Assembly: GCA_022376515.1 (NCBI GenBank)
Contig: WTXI01000415.1
Coordinates: 1 to 28,143, forward strand
Direction of reading: 5' to 3'
Source: Lactifluus volemus
Taxonomy: Eukaryota; Basidiomycota; Agaricomycetes; Russulales; Russulaceae
Length of the DNA: 28,143 bases
The translations under genes were made by a program, and so were the position numbers. Positions 1 through 11,600 of the stretch are shown one piece after another. Under the pieces are notes generated by a model that did not search any database, was not told where the DNA came from, and saw only the letters and a program-made list of their open reading frames with translations. Position 1 is the first letter of the stretch, and each line of letters starts with the position of its first letter.

Positions 1-3000
1 CCAGCTATATGGAGAAGTTCTGGAAGGATACTTCAAACCGGTTGCAGCACAGACCCTATTTCGTTCCGTCATGGGGCAGCTCTTTGCTGCTCTCGCTCCG
101 CTTTCCATCCGCTCTTTGACTACTCTGCGACGACATGCGCCCAAGGGTGACCCCGAGGACCCCGACCCCGAGGATTCGGAATGCGTTGTTGAAATGCTCC
201 GACACCTTGGCTCACTGCTCAGTAACGTGACTTCATCCGACGATACCCTCCCAATCGTCCCTCTTCACACCTCCTTCCGTGATTTCTGGCCGATGAGAAG
301 AGTGGGATATTCCACATCGACCTTGGCAAGGCTCACCGTCAACTGGCACATTCCTGTCTTGGATTAATGCTCAATGAGCTGAAATTCAACATTTGCAAAT
401 TGGAGTCGTCATATCTCGCGAACAGGGGTCTCCCAGACCTTGAATCTCGAATTTCAGAATATATTCCACCTGCTCTATCGTATGCGTGCTTCTTCTGGGG
501 TGGTCATTTAGAACATCTGGCGTTTGAACGTGACCTGTTTCCAAAACTTCGATTGCTGTTCGAGACAAAGTTTCTTTTCTGGCTGGAAGTGCTTAGCATC
601 AAGAGTAGTGTCGGTCTTGCATCACGAGCATTGGCATCTCTGCACACATGGTTGCGGTCTGATCAGCAGAAGGTAGGCGGCTGTTATCATGTTATACGAC
701 ATGTAGTAACTATTGGGCACAATTACAGCGATCATTCCAATCAGACGTTGACAATCTATTGGGATTAGTGAACGATGCATTCGCGTTTGTGAGGTATTTC
801 GGGATGGCGATAGCAAGGAGCATCCCGCATATATACATATCAGCTCTTCCTTTCGCACCATCCTCTTCCCGCATCGTAAACCACCACCTTCACTTATTCC
901 CTCGAAAGCTGTCTTTGAAACGCGGACGGTTGGCTGATTGGCCAGCATTAGAAATGACCATTAAAGCACACGATGGACCGTCAACTCTGTTGTATTCTCG
1001 TCAGATGGACAGCGCATCGCAACATCCTCGCGAGATTGCACGATTCGGGTGTGGGATGCTACGACGGGGGAAATTGTAGCGGGGCCGTTTTCTGGAGATA
1101 CCGACGAAATCTTCTCCGTCGCATTCTCGCCTGACGGACAACGCATTGCGTCGGGCTCGGCGGACTGCATGATTCGGGTGTGGGATGCCGCAACAGGAGA
1201 GGTTGTAGCCAGCCCATCTCATCGACACATGAGCTGGGTTAGATGTGTTGCATTTTCACCGGACGGGAAACGCATCGCCTCGGCCTCGGACGATCACACC
1301 ATTTGTGTTTGGGATGCGGCAACTGGAGAGGTCGTTGTGCGCCCATTTATTGGACACATCGACCAGGTCCACTGCGTTACATTCTCACCAGACGGGCAAT
1401 GTATCGCCTCTGCCTCTGGAGATTGCACGATCCGGATGTGGGATGCTGCAACCGGAGATATCTTAGCGGGCCCGTTTACTGGACACACTAAATGTGTTAG
1501 GTGTGTTGCGTTCTCACCGGATGGAACAGCATTGCTTCGGCCTCGGACGATCGCACGATTCGTGTATGGGATTCCGCAACAGGACAGGTCGTAGGAGGCC
1601 CGTTCACTGGACACACCGATGCTATCTTCTCTATTGCATTCTCGCAGGACGGGCAACGCATCACCTCAGCCTCGGGAGATCGCACAATTTGCGTGTGGGA
1701 TTCCGCAACAGGCCAGATCGTGGCAGGCCCATTTACTGGACATACCCGTTCCATATTTTCTGTTGCACTCTCGCAGGACGGGCAGCGGATTGCCTCGGCC
1801 TCGGAAGATCACACGGTTTGTGTGTGGGGTGCCAGAAAAGGAGAAGTAGCGGGTTCGTGTACTGGACATTCCCAGTCGATCCTTTCTGTTGCGCTCTCAC
1901 CGGACGGGAAACGGATTGCCTCTGCCTCTGCAGATTGCACAATCTGTGTGTGGGATGCCGCAACAGGAGAGGCCACAGCAGGTCCATTTACTGGTCACAC
2001 CCATCGGGTCACTTTCGTTGCATTCTCCCCTGAAGGGCGGCGGATTGCCTCTACCTCGCTCGATCGCACGACTCGCGTGTGGGATACGGCGACAGGAAAT
2101 ATTGTAGCGGGCCCGTTTACTGGACATACCGATATTGTCCTGTCTGTTGCATTCTCGCCGGACGGACAACGCATCGCGTCGGCCTCGATCGATCGCACAG
2201 TTCGTGTGTGGGATGCCATAACGGGAGAGGTTGTAGTGGGCCCGTTTATTGGACACACTGATGTGGTCCACTCTGTTGCATTCTCGCCAGACGGGAAACG
2301 CATTGCGTCGGCCTCGGAGGACCACACGATTCGGATATGGGATGCCATAACTGGAGAGGTTGTGGTGGGCCCGTTTACTGGACACACAGCCCCGGTCCGC
2401 TCTACTACATTTTCGCCGGACGGGAAGCGCATCGCGTCGGCCTCGGTGGACTGCACGATTCGAGTATGGGATGCCGTAACGGGAGAGGTTTTGGGGGGCC
2501 CGTTTACTGGACACCCTAACGTGGTCTGCTCTGTTGCATTTTCGCCGGATGGGAAGCGAATCGCATCGGCCTCAAATGATCGCACGGTTCGCTTGTGGAA
2601 TTCTGCAACAGGGGCAGCCGTAGCAGGCCCGTTTATTGGACACACAGATTGGATTAACTCGGTTGTATTCTCACCAGACGGACAGCGGGTCGTTTCGGCT
2701 TCGGGAGATAGCACGATTCGCATGTGGGATGCCACGGCAGGACAGGATGTTGTGGGCCCGTCTACCAAACTCACAGAATCGACCAACTCTGGTGCGTCCA
2801 CTCTGAATGAGCGGCCTATCATCTCGGTCTTACGAGATCATACGATTCATGTAGGGAAGCTCAGAGCAGAAGATATCGAGAAAGATCACCTTATGGACAA
2901 ATTCCCAATCAATAGTGATGGATGGATGTATGGGGAAGATAATGAACTCCTTTTGTGGATTCCTCCCATTCACCGACCATACCTTCATAACGCTCACACA

Positions 3001-3120
3001 GTCTGGGTTGCTGGCAGACATAGAACGGAGGTAGATCTCTCAAACTTTGTTTATGGATTAAACTGGGCTACGGGATACGTTCGCAGTTCATCTACATGTA
3101 TATATGCAAGCTCTGATTAA
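1..3120 (+). pseudogene. NLR1: 3' part of a NACHT-WD40 NLR gene, frameshifted
   Basis: This is the 3' portion of a fungal NACHT-WD40 receptor; base 1 corresponds to about base 10529 of the complete copy NLR2, so the Walker motifs lie outside the window. What is visible is the helical region after the NACHT domain (LPIVPLHTSF, then LKFNICKLESSY), a 56-nt intron at 673-728 identical in position to that of NLR2, 14 WD40 repeats, and the C-terminal tail (DGWMYGEDNELLLWIP) ending at TAA 3118-3120. Against NLR2 there are three 1-nt deletions: in a T run near 283-285, near 973-978 in WD repeat 1, and near 1519-1530 in WD repeat 5. From 1528 to 3120 the frame is open. The last residues differ from NLR2 because the stop is used later. 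It may be a true pseudogene, or a functional gene with consensus errors, since all lesions are single-base losses. The family assignment is firm; the functional status is not. Confidence 0.85.
954..2790 (+). repeat. NLR1 WD40 array, 14 repeats of 129 bp
   Basis: Fourteen tandem copies of a 129-bp (43-codon) unit with the consensus SPDGQRIASAS-D-TIRVWD, then ATGE, then GPFTGHT. Repeats 7 and 8 carry the variant ALSPDG, repeat 9 has SPEGR and repeat 12 has TTFSPDG. The same variants stand at the same ordinal positions in NLR2. A degenerate fifteenth repeat (ISVLRDHTIHVGKLR) follows. Each unit should form one blade of a beta-propeller, so 14 would give two seven-bladed propellers. Repeats 1 and 5 are interrupted by 1-nt deletions. 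Confidence 0.93.
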
Positions 3121-3440
3121 TGTATGGTTACTGGTAGGTACTCGCATAGAGACGCGGAATAGAAAACACGAGACCACGCGTGAGGGGGGAAACGAAAGGG
3201 GCCAATCAAGATGCATTTCAACACATGGCTCACAGAGTGCAAAATCTTCAATTTGCTGAATTCGGAAAGAAATATCATAAGCAAATCAAATAATGGATTT
3301 CAAACTCCACATAAAGACACAATTGTGCTGTACTGTATATCCACCAAGCAGAAAACAGATCAGGACGGTCAGGACCAATAGAAATTGCCGAATCTGCAAG
3401 CACAGTCGATTGATACCTTGAATCCAAGCAAAGTACTCTC

Positions 3441-3595
3441 TCTGTTCGTTGAAAATGACCTCCAGCCGTATAAATACGCCCAGTCTGAATGTTCGCACTC
3501 AACAACCAAAATCTGCTCTTGGGAAGCCAAGGCACCACTAGGAGATGCTGAGACCAAAAGCGTGGGAGCCATCAAGGCTGCTGTTGAGCCGAGAC
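3441..3595 (+). repeat. Upstream repeat module, copy A1
   Basis: About 155 bp that recurs at 3666-3838 and again before COG3 copy B at 18724-18893. Shared blocks include tccagccgt, aatacgcccagtctgaat, cactcaacaaccaaaatctg and agcgtgggagccatcaagg. This copy lacks the short palindrome (cctattgaagaatagg) present in the other two. I see no convincing coding frame; it is probably upstream or UTR sequence duplicated in tandem. Confidence 0.8.
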
Positions 3596-3665
3596 CCACG
3601 AAAGAAATGATGACGCACTTTCTATCGGGCGGGCCCTTGACAAACCTTAGATAAGATTAGATTCC

Positions 3666-3838
3666 CTCTCATCTGTTTGTTGAAAAAGCCTCCAGCCGTG
3701 CGAATACGCCCAGTCTGAATATTCGCACTCAACAACCAAAATCTGCTCTCCCTATTGAAGAATAGGAAGCCAAGGCACCGCTGGGACATGCTGAGTCCAA
3801 AAGCGTGGGAGCCATCAAGGCTGCTGTTGACCGGAGAC
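3666..3838 (+). repeat. Upstream repeat module, copy A2
   Basis: Second copy of the module, closest to COG3 copy A. It carries the imperfect palindrome cctattgaagaatagg near 3751-3768 that copy A1 lacks. Between A1 and A2 (about 3600-3665) lies a gatgacgcactttc-containing block that also occurs in the direct repeats flanking the minus-strand gene at 16-18 kb. Confidence 0.8.
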
Positions 3839-3948
3839 ACTCTACCATTATCCACAGTCAGAGTCAGTTCCCTTCTATCTTGCTTGTTTATCGACGGTTA
3901 TCCCTTGCAACTCAGAACCATCACAGCCTTCACGAGAAGACTCTAACA

Positions 3949-6639
3949 ATGCTTCCCGTCTATCAACTCCCCTACAGCGCATCAAGCTTCGTTCAGATTC
4001 CCGTCCTCCCACGCCGGGCTCATGTCAACCGACCGTTGCCCACGTACATGCACTACATCCGAAGCAGCCAGTCCGGACTCGACAACAATTTTACGACCGG
4101 CTCGCGATGATAGACCGCTCAGTGGCGCATAGCCAGGAGGCACACTTCCGACACCATCTTTTGCGCGTCTCCGAATCTCAAGACACTTGCGACAGACTTC
4201 TCAGCCGGATCGACCAGGTCGATACAGCAGTCGCGAGTATGTTGGATAAGCGGAAGAGCGTGGAGGACGGCGGAAAATGTCTGCAGGACGCCAGCCAAAA
4301 GTTGTTGGAGAAGCAGGTGCGTATCACCTCACACACACACACCTCTTGGACGCGTAGATGAGCTTGATGGTTGTGTCGTCGTTTTACAGGATCAACTGGT
4401 GGAGCTGCAAACGGCTATCTGGATGACCTTGGAATACTTACTTTCAGTAACTGGAGCATGCGACGCGGCTGCTCAGTCACCCTGGCGAGTCGCTCGTTCT
4501 CCAGACAGACTTTCTCCATATGGTTGAGCGTGTGGACATCTGCATCGAGTTTCTCAAACCCCATGTACGATCCGCTTTTCTGCTAGCGTGTGTGAACTTG
4601 CTCATCATCCCTCTCCACCCCCAGAGAAACTACAAAGAAGCAGAAGTCTATCTCCTACGCTTCCAGCAATGTATGACCTGTGCAATGACGTTCATCAAAA
4701 TGTATTTTGTTGGATCTCTCCGTGCACTCACCCAGGATGTCTCGCGGCGACTCTTCGAGCAGGTGCCTTTCTCTGCGATGGATATATCACCACCTTTTCT
4801 AATCACTGATCTGTTTAAAGGATGTCACTGACACCGCACAAATGCATCTTCTTTACACGCGTTTCACCACCGTGGCTGGCCAGCTTGCGCCTCTCCTCGG
4901 AGAATTCGAGCGCCGTGCCCACTCACATCCTGAGGAGCTGGGAGCTCTGCTCTCGGAGTGCCACGGGGCGTACTTTGGCGCACGAAAGAACCTCCTGGTT
5001 TCACGTCTTACTGAGCAGATCCGCGGTCTCGACCCTACGAGAACGGAACTCGTGGAATTGGTACGCCTTTTTGCATCATATCCTCAGTCATCTAACGACA
5101 TGTCATGAACGCGTTATAGACGCTCGCCGGGTGCAGCTACCTGAAGTAGATCTGCACTGAGGAATTTGATTTGTACCGGGCGTTTTTCAGCACCGGGAAG
5201 CAAGAACTCTAGTACGTACCGGTTATGCTTGGTTTTGATGCCAACTGACCGGATTACTCGCCAACAGCCAGCACTTGGAAACGCGGGTAACTGTCCTCTG
5301 CGAAGTTTGCACTGTGTTTCAAGCACTGATGGTGCTCGACCAGCCGCTGGAGGACGAAATTGAAGAGAATGAGGAGAAGAGTGACGACCTCGGTAGACTA
5401 CATATTCGTCATCTACTGCAGATGATACTACAGGATGCGCAAACGAGGCTGTTTTTCAAGGCACAGGCTGTCATACAGTCCGACATACTCCAATGGCCCA
5501 AGATCTGGCGTACCCAGATAAGCTTGCTGGTACGTGTCATTTTTTTTATTGTCTATCCTTGCTAAAGGTATGTGCAGCTGCGCAGGGAGCACAGACAGGA
5601 TACGAAATTCGTGAGAAGCAGAGCATCAGCCGTCTGTTTGAGGTCCCAGGGCTAACCAACACGAGACATGGTACCCGACGCTTTCCAAGACTGTGTGGGT
5701 GCTCTCCCAGCTACACGACTTTGTTCAGTCAAGCCTATTATGACCTTGTAACGTTTATGTTGGTCATATGGAATACACCTACAGCCAACTATTTTCTATG
5801 ACCTTGCCCATAAGGCCATTAGTTTGTGCCATGGGTCGTTGCTGAGTGCGGCAGGCTTGGTCAGAGCAAAGAGCGGATTCGATGGACAACTGTTTCTTGT
5901 CCGCCATCTACTAATCCTTAAGGAGATCACGCGGAATCTGGACGTTGCGCAGAAGGAAGAGCCTCAAGTAGGTGTCGGTGGTGGAACCGCAGATCAGTAC
6001 GGTGTTGCAGGTCAGTCCAGCCCATCGAACAGTGCACCCTGGAGCTAGACGTTCAATGATCATGAATTCCAGACATATTATCCTCTGTGCTGTCGCGCAC
6101 GTCAACGCTTCTTCCTGGTTCCCTCTTCACATCTCTTGCCGGCATGCACGCAGAACACCTCGCGGATGAGAGACGAGTACGCATCCACTTCTACTTAAAA
6201 AATTTCCCGAAGTCCCTTTTTTTTCACACGTATCCACGCTATTTACAAGGAATCGATCAAGATCTGAAACATGCCTGTGAGTCCGTGATCTCCGCAGCAT
6301 CGGAGCCGCTCTGCTCTGCACACCGCTGCGGGCCTTCACGGGCCGACCAGCGTCAGCCGCGGAAGCTGCGGTGCTCGACGAGGCTTTCCGCAATGCGTGC
6401 GCAAGTGATTTGCCGCGCGAGTTCGGTTGTACGTCCCGGATGTGCGCACGGCCGGCGTGCTCGTGCAGCATGCGCTGGATCGCGTCGAGGATTCGTATTC
6501 AGCGTTTAGCCTCGCGGCCAGACAGGTCGGAGCGCGCGCTGGGAAAGGGCAGGATTGTTTGATGGATGATGGATTGTTGAAGCAGTTGTTGCAGGACGTT
6601 CATGAGGATGGTGGAGGTTCTCCGCCAGCTGGGACTTAG
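3949..6639 (+). pseudogene. COG3: COG3-like Golgi tethering subunit, copy A (decayed)
   Basis: COG3 (Sec34) is a subunit of the conserved oligomeric Golgi complex, which tethers retrograde vesicles at the Golgi. Recognisable blocks in order are AHSQEAHFRHHLLRVSE, MVERVDICIEFLK, YKEAEVYLLRFQQCMT, FIKMYFVGSLRALTQDVSRR, LLYTRFTTVAGQLAPLLGEF, LGALLSECHGAYFGARKNLL, HLLQMILQDAQTRLFFKAQ and, at the end, ILSSVLSRTSTLLPGSLF followed by IDQDLKHACESVIS. Introns can be placed at 4317-4389, 4565-4624, 4763-4820, 5061-5119, 5213-5267 and 5530-5577, with more to 6240. Lesions: loss of one base in an aattttac run near 4091 (also in copy B), a 4-nt insertion near 4436-4443, TAG at 5147-5149, deletion of the block before LTVLCEVC near 5268-5285 that copy B retains, and frameshifts near 5490 and 5660. 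The start at 3949 is tentative. The family call is strong and the loss of function is likely. Confidence 0.82.
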
Positions 6640-8048
6640 TGCAGTTTGTGGTCTTTCGATACGGTATCGGTCAGAAATCGATGGTCAAAGCGTGTTTGAA
6701 AGTGAGTAGTCACGGTGGTTGATGTTGTCACCTTCTACTAGTAGTCGTTCTGCCAACATTCTTTGCATCAATCATTCAGTTCTTGGCATTGCAATTCTCC
6801 GTGGAGGAACAGGACCCTCCTTCGACTGAGGCACGTCGCTCCCTTGGGATTCGGTCCCACCGTGGCGTATCCTGCGGTTCCTGCGGTTCTTGTCTGACAT
6901 TGCCACATAGAGGGTAATCCCAGGGCAGCGAGTTTCAGTTGAGAGCGAGAGTATGTCATCCAGTGTCTCATCCCCTAGAAATGGATAGCGAAATAGCACG
7001 TGCTAGATCTCAACTTACAGATCATCGCCTGTTCCCATCAACCAGCGAGCCCACACCAATGGGAGCATGCTTAGCTCTCTTCTAGTTCTGGCACGTGCAA
7101 AGGAAAGGGCACATGGGGCCCTCCAACAAGGCCCATACTCCGATGTTTGCATCGCCTCTCCTCCCATCGCGTCCAATGCTCTCATCTTTCTTTCCTAGTC
7201 TTACTCACCGGTTGCTTGCTGTTCATTTCGTTAGTCGCTGACTCGCCCAGACTCGCCAACCATCCTCGCGTGTTATGAACCATCTTCGTCGCCGTCGCCA
7301 CCCCAGTCCACCTTCCTGCTGACGTAACTGAGCAAAAGAAAGAGGAATCGGCAAGAGCACAGAGGCTGCTTATCACGCACGGCTACGATGTCTGCGCGAA
7401 GGTCCTTCCCTAGCTGCACCCCTCGGATTCGTCAAGGCATCCTCCGAAGGGTCACCATATAGCTTTTTTTTCCCCGCTAGAGCATAGTTTAATGCACGGC
7501 CTGCTTGCATTTACATTCTCTACTTGAGAGGATAAAGTAAACTGGGGATTCATCTGGTTCTGGACCATAGGCAGACTTTCAGTGGAGGGCATCTTCATCG
7601 TATATGGGACTATGTAATTGGCTGTCATAATTCATATATCATTTCTTTTTTTCCGTACAAGTGTAACTTACCTACTTATTTACGAAGATTCATTCTAAGG
7701 CTATTTGTTGAGATTTGGCTTCGACATCACGAGGATCCCCGAGATTCCCGAATCTTCACTTCAGCTGAATGCCGGCCTTGCCAGTGATGTATGCAACCGT
7801 GCGGGTGTGAGAATGTGCACTGGCATAACTCCAGCGAATTGGCCTACTCCCGCGAAAACGTGTGGACTGCCAGTTTTTTGTGCCTCCAGATGTCAACGTG
7901 TCAACTTAATGTTGTTTGTTGTTTGTTCCCCAAGATGAAGCGCCCTCTGAGTCGGGGACCAGCAGCAGCGTGAACATGCGCAGTGGCGCCAGTGCTTGTC
8001 TCAACTTCTCACCTCAGTCTACGATGGCCCTTCCACAACCAAATTCGT
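6640..8048. other. Spacer between COG3 copy A and NLR2
   Basis: About 1.4 kb without a supportable gene. It is homologous along most of its length to 21651-23169, so it belongs to the duplicated unit. It should hold the 3' end of the COG3 copy and the promoter and 5' UTR of NLR2, but I see no TATA element that I would defend. A T8 run followed by CCCC lies near 7463-7474. The immediate upstream context of NLR2 contains a gttgtttgttccc stretch near 7912-7930. Confidence 0.55.
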
Positions 8049-8621
8049 ATGCCAACGTCCTTCACACCCGATCCCGATGTTCTCGTTAACCATTACTATA
8101 GCCCAGATCCTCCACTGGAAAAGTCCCGAATCGGGTACATCACTCACTTCATCTTCAATTTCGATACTAGTATTTACTCAGATGATTGCCTTGTGATTAG
8201 CGCGATCACCGCTCAGGCCAGCGGAATCCAATCGAGCATACTCCAGCTCGAGGTCACTGGTACCTATCTCAGAATATCTACCTCGATAAGTACTAAATCT
8301 GTCCCTCTTGTCAGTCCTCAGGGCACACAATCTTCCTCGTCTTAAAGTCCTCCCGGGGAAGGAGAGACAGTTTTATGTCACAGTGACGAACGAGAAGAAT
8401 ACATGGCAGACACGATCGAGGCAGAGCGTGGCGCAGCACGTGGAATGGAATGAAAGAGTAGATGCATCGTGAGCACTGTCGTACTTTCATTCCTCGGTCC
8501 AACTGAGACTCCTGCAGTGGTTTACAACCACTCTCCCGTATCACAATATCGCTTTATGCGAAGAGGACCATGCGGACAGACATTCTTATCGGAAGGGAGG
8601 AGATCACCTGTGAAGCCCGAC
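8049..8621 (+). other. NLR2 N-terminal C2-like exons, damaged
   Basis: Comparison with NLR3 recovers a C2-like module: CLVISAITAQASGIQSS, then HTIFLVLKSSGKERQFYVTV, QHVEWNE, and after an intron (8469-8517) ITISLYAKRTMRTDILIG. This matches the C2-type N-termini common on Agaricomycete NACHT-WD40 proteins. In NLR2 the expected 5' splice site at 8272 reads ga instead of the gt seen in NLR3 (cagtaattc), although the branch-like tactaaa and the acceptor at 8321 remain. There are also 2 extra bases at 8351-8358 (tcccgggg versus tccggg), which shift the frame. NLR2 may therefore lack a working C2 module and start downstream, for example at 8910. The next intron, ending at 8676, has two possible donors (8622 or 8625). 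Confidence 0.6.
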
Positions 8622-11600
8622 GTGGTTCGTCTATGTCTTCGAATTGTTACTCATGCGCTGAGAGTCCTACATCTAGATCTTGAGATAGTTTTCAGCAGTT
8701 CTGATGGACCTGGTGGAGACTTAACAGAGCCGGCCACAATCTTGATTATCACCGTGTCCGCGAACCCTCTATATGTGGCAGCCAATACCCCAGATCCTAC
8801 GACGACAGCACTGGACAACCCTGGCGCTGAAGAAGGTGGTGCACGTCCTAGTGACCTTCCCACCGGGGGCAATACTCCTGTGGGACCAATACCAGACGGC
8901 CAGGTGGAGATGTCACGTACTCTCGATCGTGCCGAGGCAGCAATGAAAGCCATGGATTCGATGATGGCATGGAAGGGTGCCATTAATGTTATCAAGCAAG
9001 TACTCGACGCTATCGGACCAATCGCAGGAGTATGTCTCACATCGATCTTGCGCATCCTTTGTTCTGCTAAGCAAGCTGTCGCGCTTCAGTTGCTCCCCCA
9101 TGCACAGTTGGCATGGACTCTGCTCTCAAAGATTCCCGAGGTAGGTCCCCATGTCTTATCGGAGGACATGGAACGTTCAATGGTTTTCATGTATCGCCAG
9201 ACTTTGCTACTCCAGCTTCAGCGTGATGACAACGTCCAAACACTACTCAATGCGATACAGTATGCATTTGCATTTGCACAGGAGGCGGACGTTTTGAAGA
9301 ACATGGAACCAGGATCTACTCAGGCAAAGATCCTGGATGAGATGTTGGAATGCGTCTCGGAATGTGCGAAATTTATCATATCGTATGCGGAGAATGTGCA
9401 AGTCGGTACGTCGTTATTGCCTCTCCTATTGGCGATTCATTTAAGCATTTGATTTTCAGCGAAGCGGACTTTGAAGAATGTGGTCAGCAAAGTTGATGCG
9501 AAAACTGATGAGTATCGCACAAACCTCACTCGACTGCGAGACAATTTCCTCGCACGTACTGCTGTCGTCACTGGGATTGCTGTGCTAGAAGCTGGTGCGT
9601 AGTCCTAATCATTAATACGATTCTATAATCATCCTGACGAGGGCACGAAGAATTGGCCGCAACAATCAGAGAATTGCCTTATAAAGGAGGCTGGCGATTT
9701 GGCGATGACAGGCGTTGTCTTCCGGGAACACGAGAAGACTTCTTGGGCCATATCATGAACTGGGTCGAGGATCGAGAATCTCAACGTGGGCTCGTGCTCC
9801 TCGGCCAGGCCGGGACAGGAAAGTCTTCGATTGCACATGAAGTCGCTCGGAGGCTCGAGAACAAGCATCTCGGCTCTTATTTCGCCTTTCTACGAAAGGA
9901 GGGCTCCAAGGACGAGGCTCACCAGCTGTTCACGACACTTGCTCGCGACCTCTCCAATCGCTATCCTGCCTTTAAGCTCGCCCTCGGAAGGGTACTCAAG
10001 AATGATCCATCTCTTTGTAGCACTCGACACTATCGCACACTCTTCGAACGCCTCCTCCTTGAACCAGTCAAGAGCGTTCAGCTTGACGATTCAATCCTTA
10101 TCGTGGTGGATGCGTTGGATGAGAGTGGTGATGCAGTCGGCCAAAGCGGACTACACAAATTTCTTGCTGAACATCTCTTCGAGTTGCCATCAAGTTTCCG
10201 CATCTTGATCACCTCGAGACCGGAGAGGGGTATTGAACGTGTGTTCGGTAACGCGTTATCCGTGCGCACCCTCTACATGGATGATCACAAGCTGGCTGCG
10301 AAGACGGAACAAGATATTGGCGTTTATCTCCGGAACGAACTCCCTCCGAACCTGTTCGAACGACATGGCGTCAAACTGGCAAAGGCAGCGGAAGGACTGT
10401 TTCAGTGGGCAGCCGTTGCTTCCGGACTAATTAACAATCCTCCTCCTAGCTTTGGGTTTAGCAAGAAACAAGTGATAGAGCGTCTGTTGGGGCACTCTCG
10501 AGGTCGCGATGGACAAGATCCTTTGGACCAGCTATATGGAGAAGTTCTGGAAGGATACTTCAAACCGGTTGCAGCACAGTCCCTATTTCGATCCGTCATG
10601 GGGCAGCTCTTTGCTGCTCTCGCTCCGCTTTCCATCCGCTCTTTGACTGCTCTGCGACGACATGCACCCAAGGGTGACCCCGAGGACCCCGACCCCGAGG
10701 ATTCGGAATGCGTTGTTGAAATGCTCCGGCACCTTGGCTCACTGCTCAGTAACGTGACTTCATCCGACAATACCCTCCCAATCGTCCCTCTTCACACCTC
10801 CTTCCGTGATTTTCTGGCCCATGAGAAGAGTGGGATATTCCACATCGACCTTGGCAAGGCTCACCGTCAACTGGCACATTCCTGTCTTGGATTAATGCTC
10901 AATGAGCTGAAATTCAACATTTGCAAATTGGAGTCGTCATATATCGCGAACAGGGATCTCCCAGACCTTGAATCTCGAATTTCAGAATATATTCCACCTG
11001 CTCTATCGTATGCGTGCTTCTTCTGGGGCGATCATCTAGAACGTCTTGGTATTGAACAGGACCTATTTCCAAAACTTCGATCTCTGCTCGAGACAAGGTT
11101 TCTTTTCTGGCTGGAAGTGCTTAGCATCAAGAGTAGTGTCGGTTTTGCATCACGAGCATTGGCATCTCTGAACACATGGTTGCAGTCTGATCAGCAGAAG
11201 GTAGGCAGTTCTTATTATGTTATTCGACATGTAGTAACTATTGTGTACAATCACAGCGATCATTCCAATCAGAGGTTGACAATCTATTGGGATTAGTGAA
11301 TGATGCGTTCGCGTTTGTGCGGTATTTCGGGATGGCAATAGCAAGGAGCATCCCGCATATATACATATCAGCTCTTCCTTTCGCACCATCCTCTTCCCGC
11401 ATCGTAAACCACCACCTTCACCTATTCCCTCACACACTGTCATTGAAACGCGGACGGCTGGCTGATTGGCCAGCATTAGAAATGACTATTAAAGCACACG
11501 ACGGACGCGTCAACTCTGTTGTATTCTCTTCAGATGGACAGCGCATCGCATCATCCTCGGAAGATTGCACGATTCGGGTGTGGGATGCGACGACGGGGGA

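Larger units (their letters stand above)
3121..3948. other. Non-coding spacer between NLR1 and COG3 copy A
   Basis: Bases 3121 to about 3213 match the 3' flank of NLR2 (13650 to about 13835), except that NLR1 lacks about 75 bp. After about 3213 the two flanks are unrelated, which marks the end of the duplicated unit. The segment 3214-3440 is AT-rich and I see no gene in it. From 3441 it contains two copies of a repeat module described separately, and then the sequence immediately upstream of the COG3 start. Confidence 0.6.

Noticed and set aside
283..1530. Programmed ribosomal frameshifting to rescue NLR1
   Set aside because: The three sites share no slippery motif and no common context, and NLR2 needs no such event; simple deletion or sequencing error is enough.
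954..2790. Regular 129-bp direct repeats as a CRISPR-like or satellite array
   Set aside because: The repeats are contiguous without spacers and encode WD40 blades in one frame; the context is a eukaryotic genome.
1995..2822. 275-codon minus-strand frame inside the NLR1 WD40 array, with an equal-length counterpart at 12525-13352
   Set aside because: It is the mirror of a codon-periodic repeat: the 129-bp unit keeps an antisense frame open automatically. Same length and place in both copies follows from their homology, and the sense WD40 frame explains the sequence.
4317..4389. Cacacaca run as a microsatellite feature
   Set aside because: It is only about 13 nt, lies inside a COG3 intron and is shorter in copy B; not notable.
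8135..8181. Candidate 47-nt intron (gtacatc...ctcag) in the first NLR2 exon
   Set aside because: Splicing it puts a TGA directly after the junction, whereas read-through stays in the frame that gives CLVISAITAQ. I treated it as exon.
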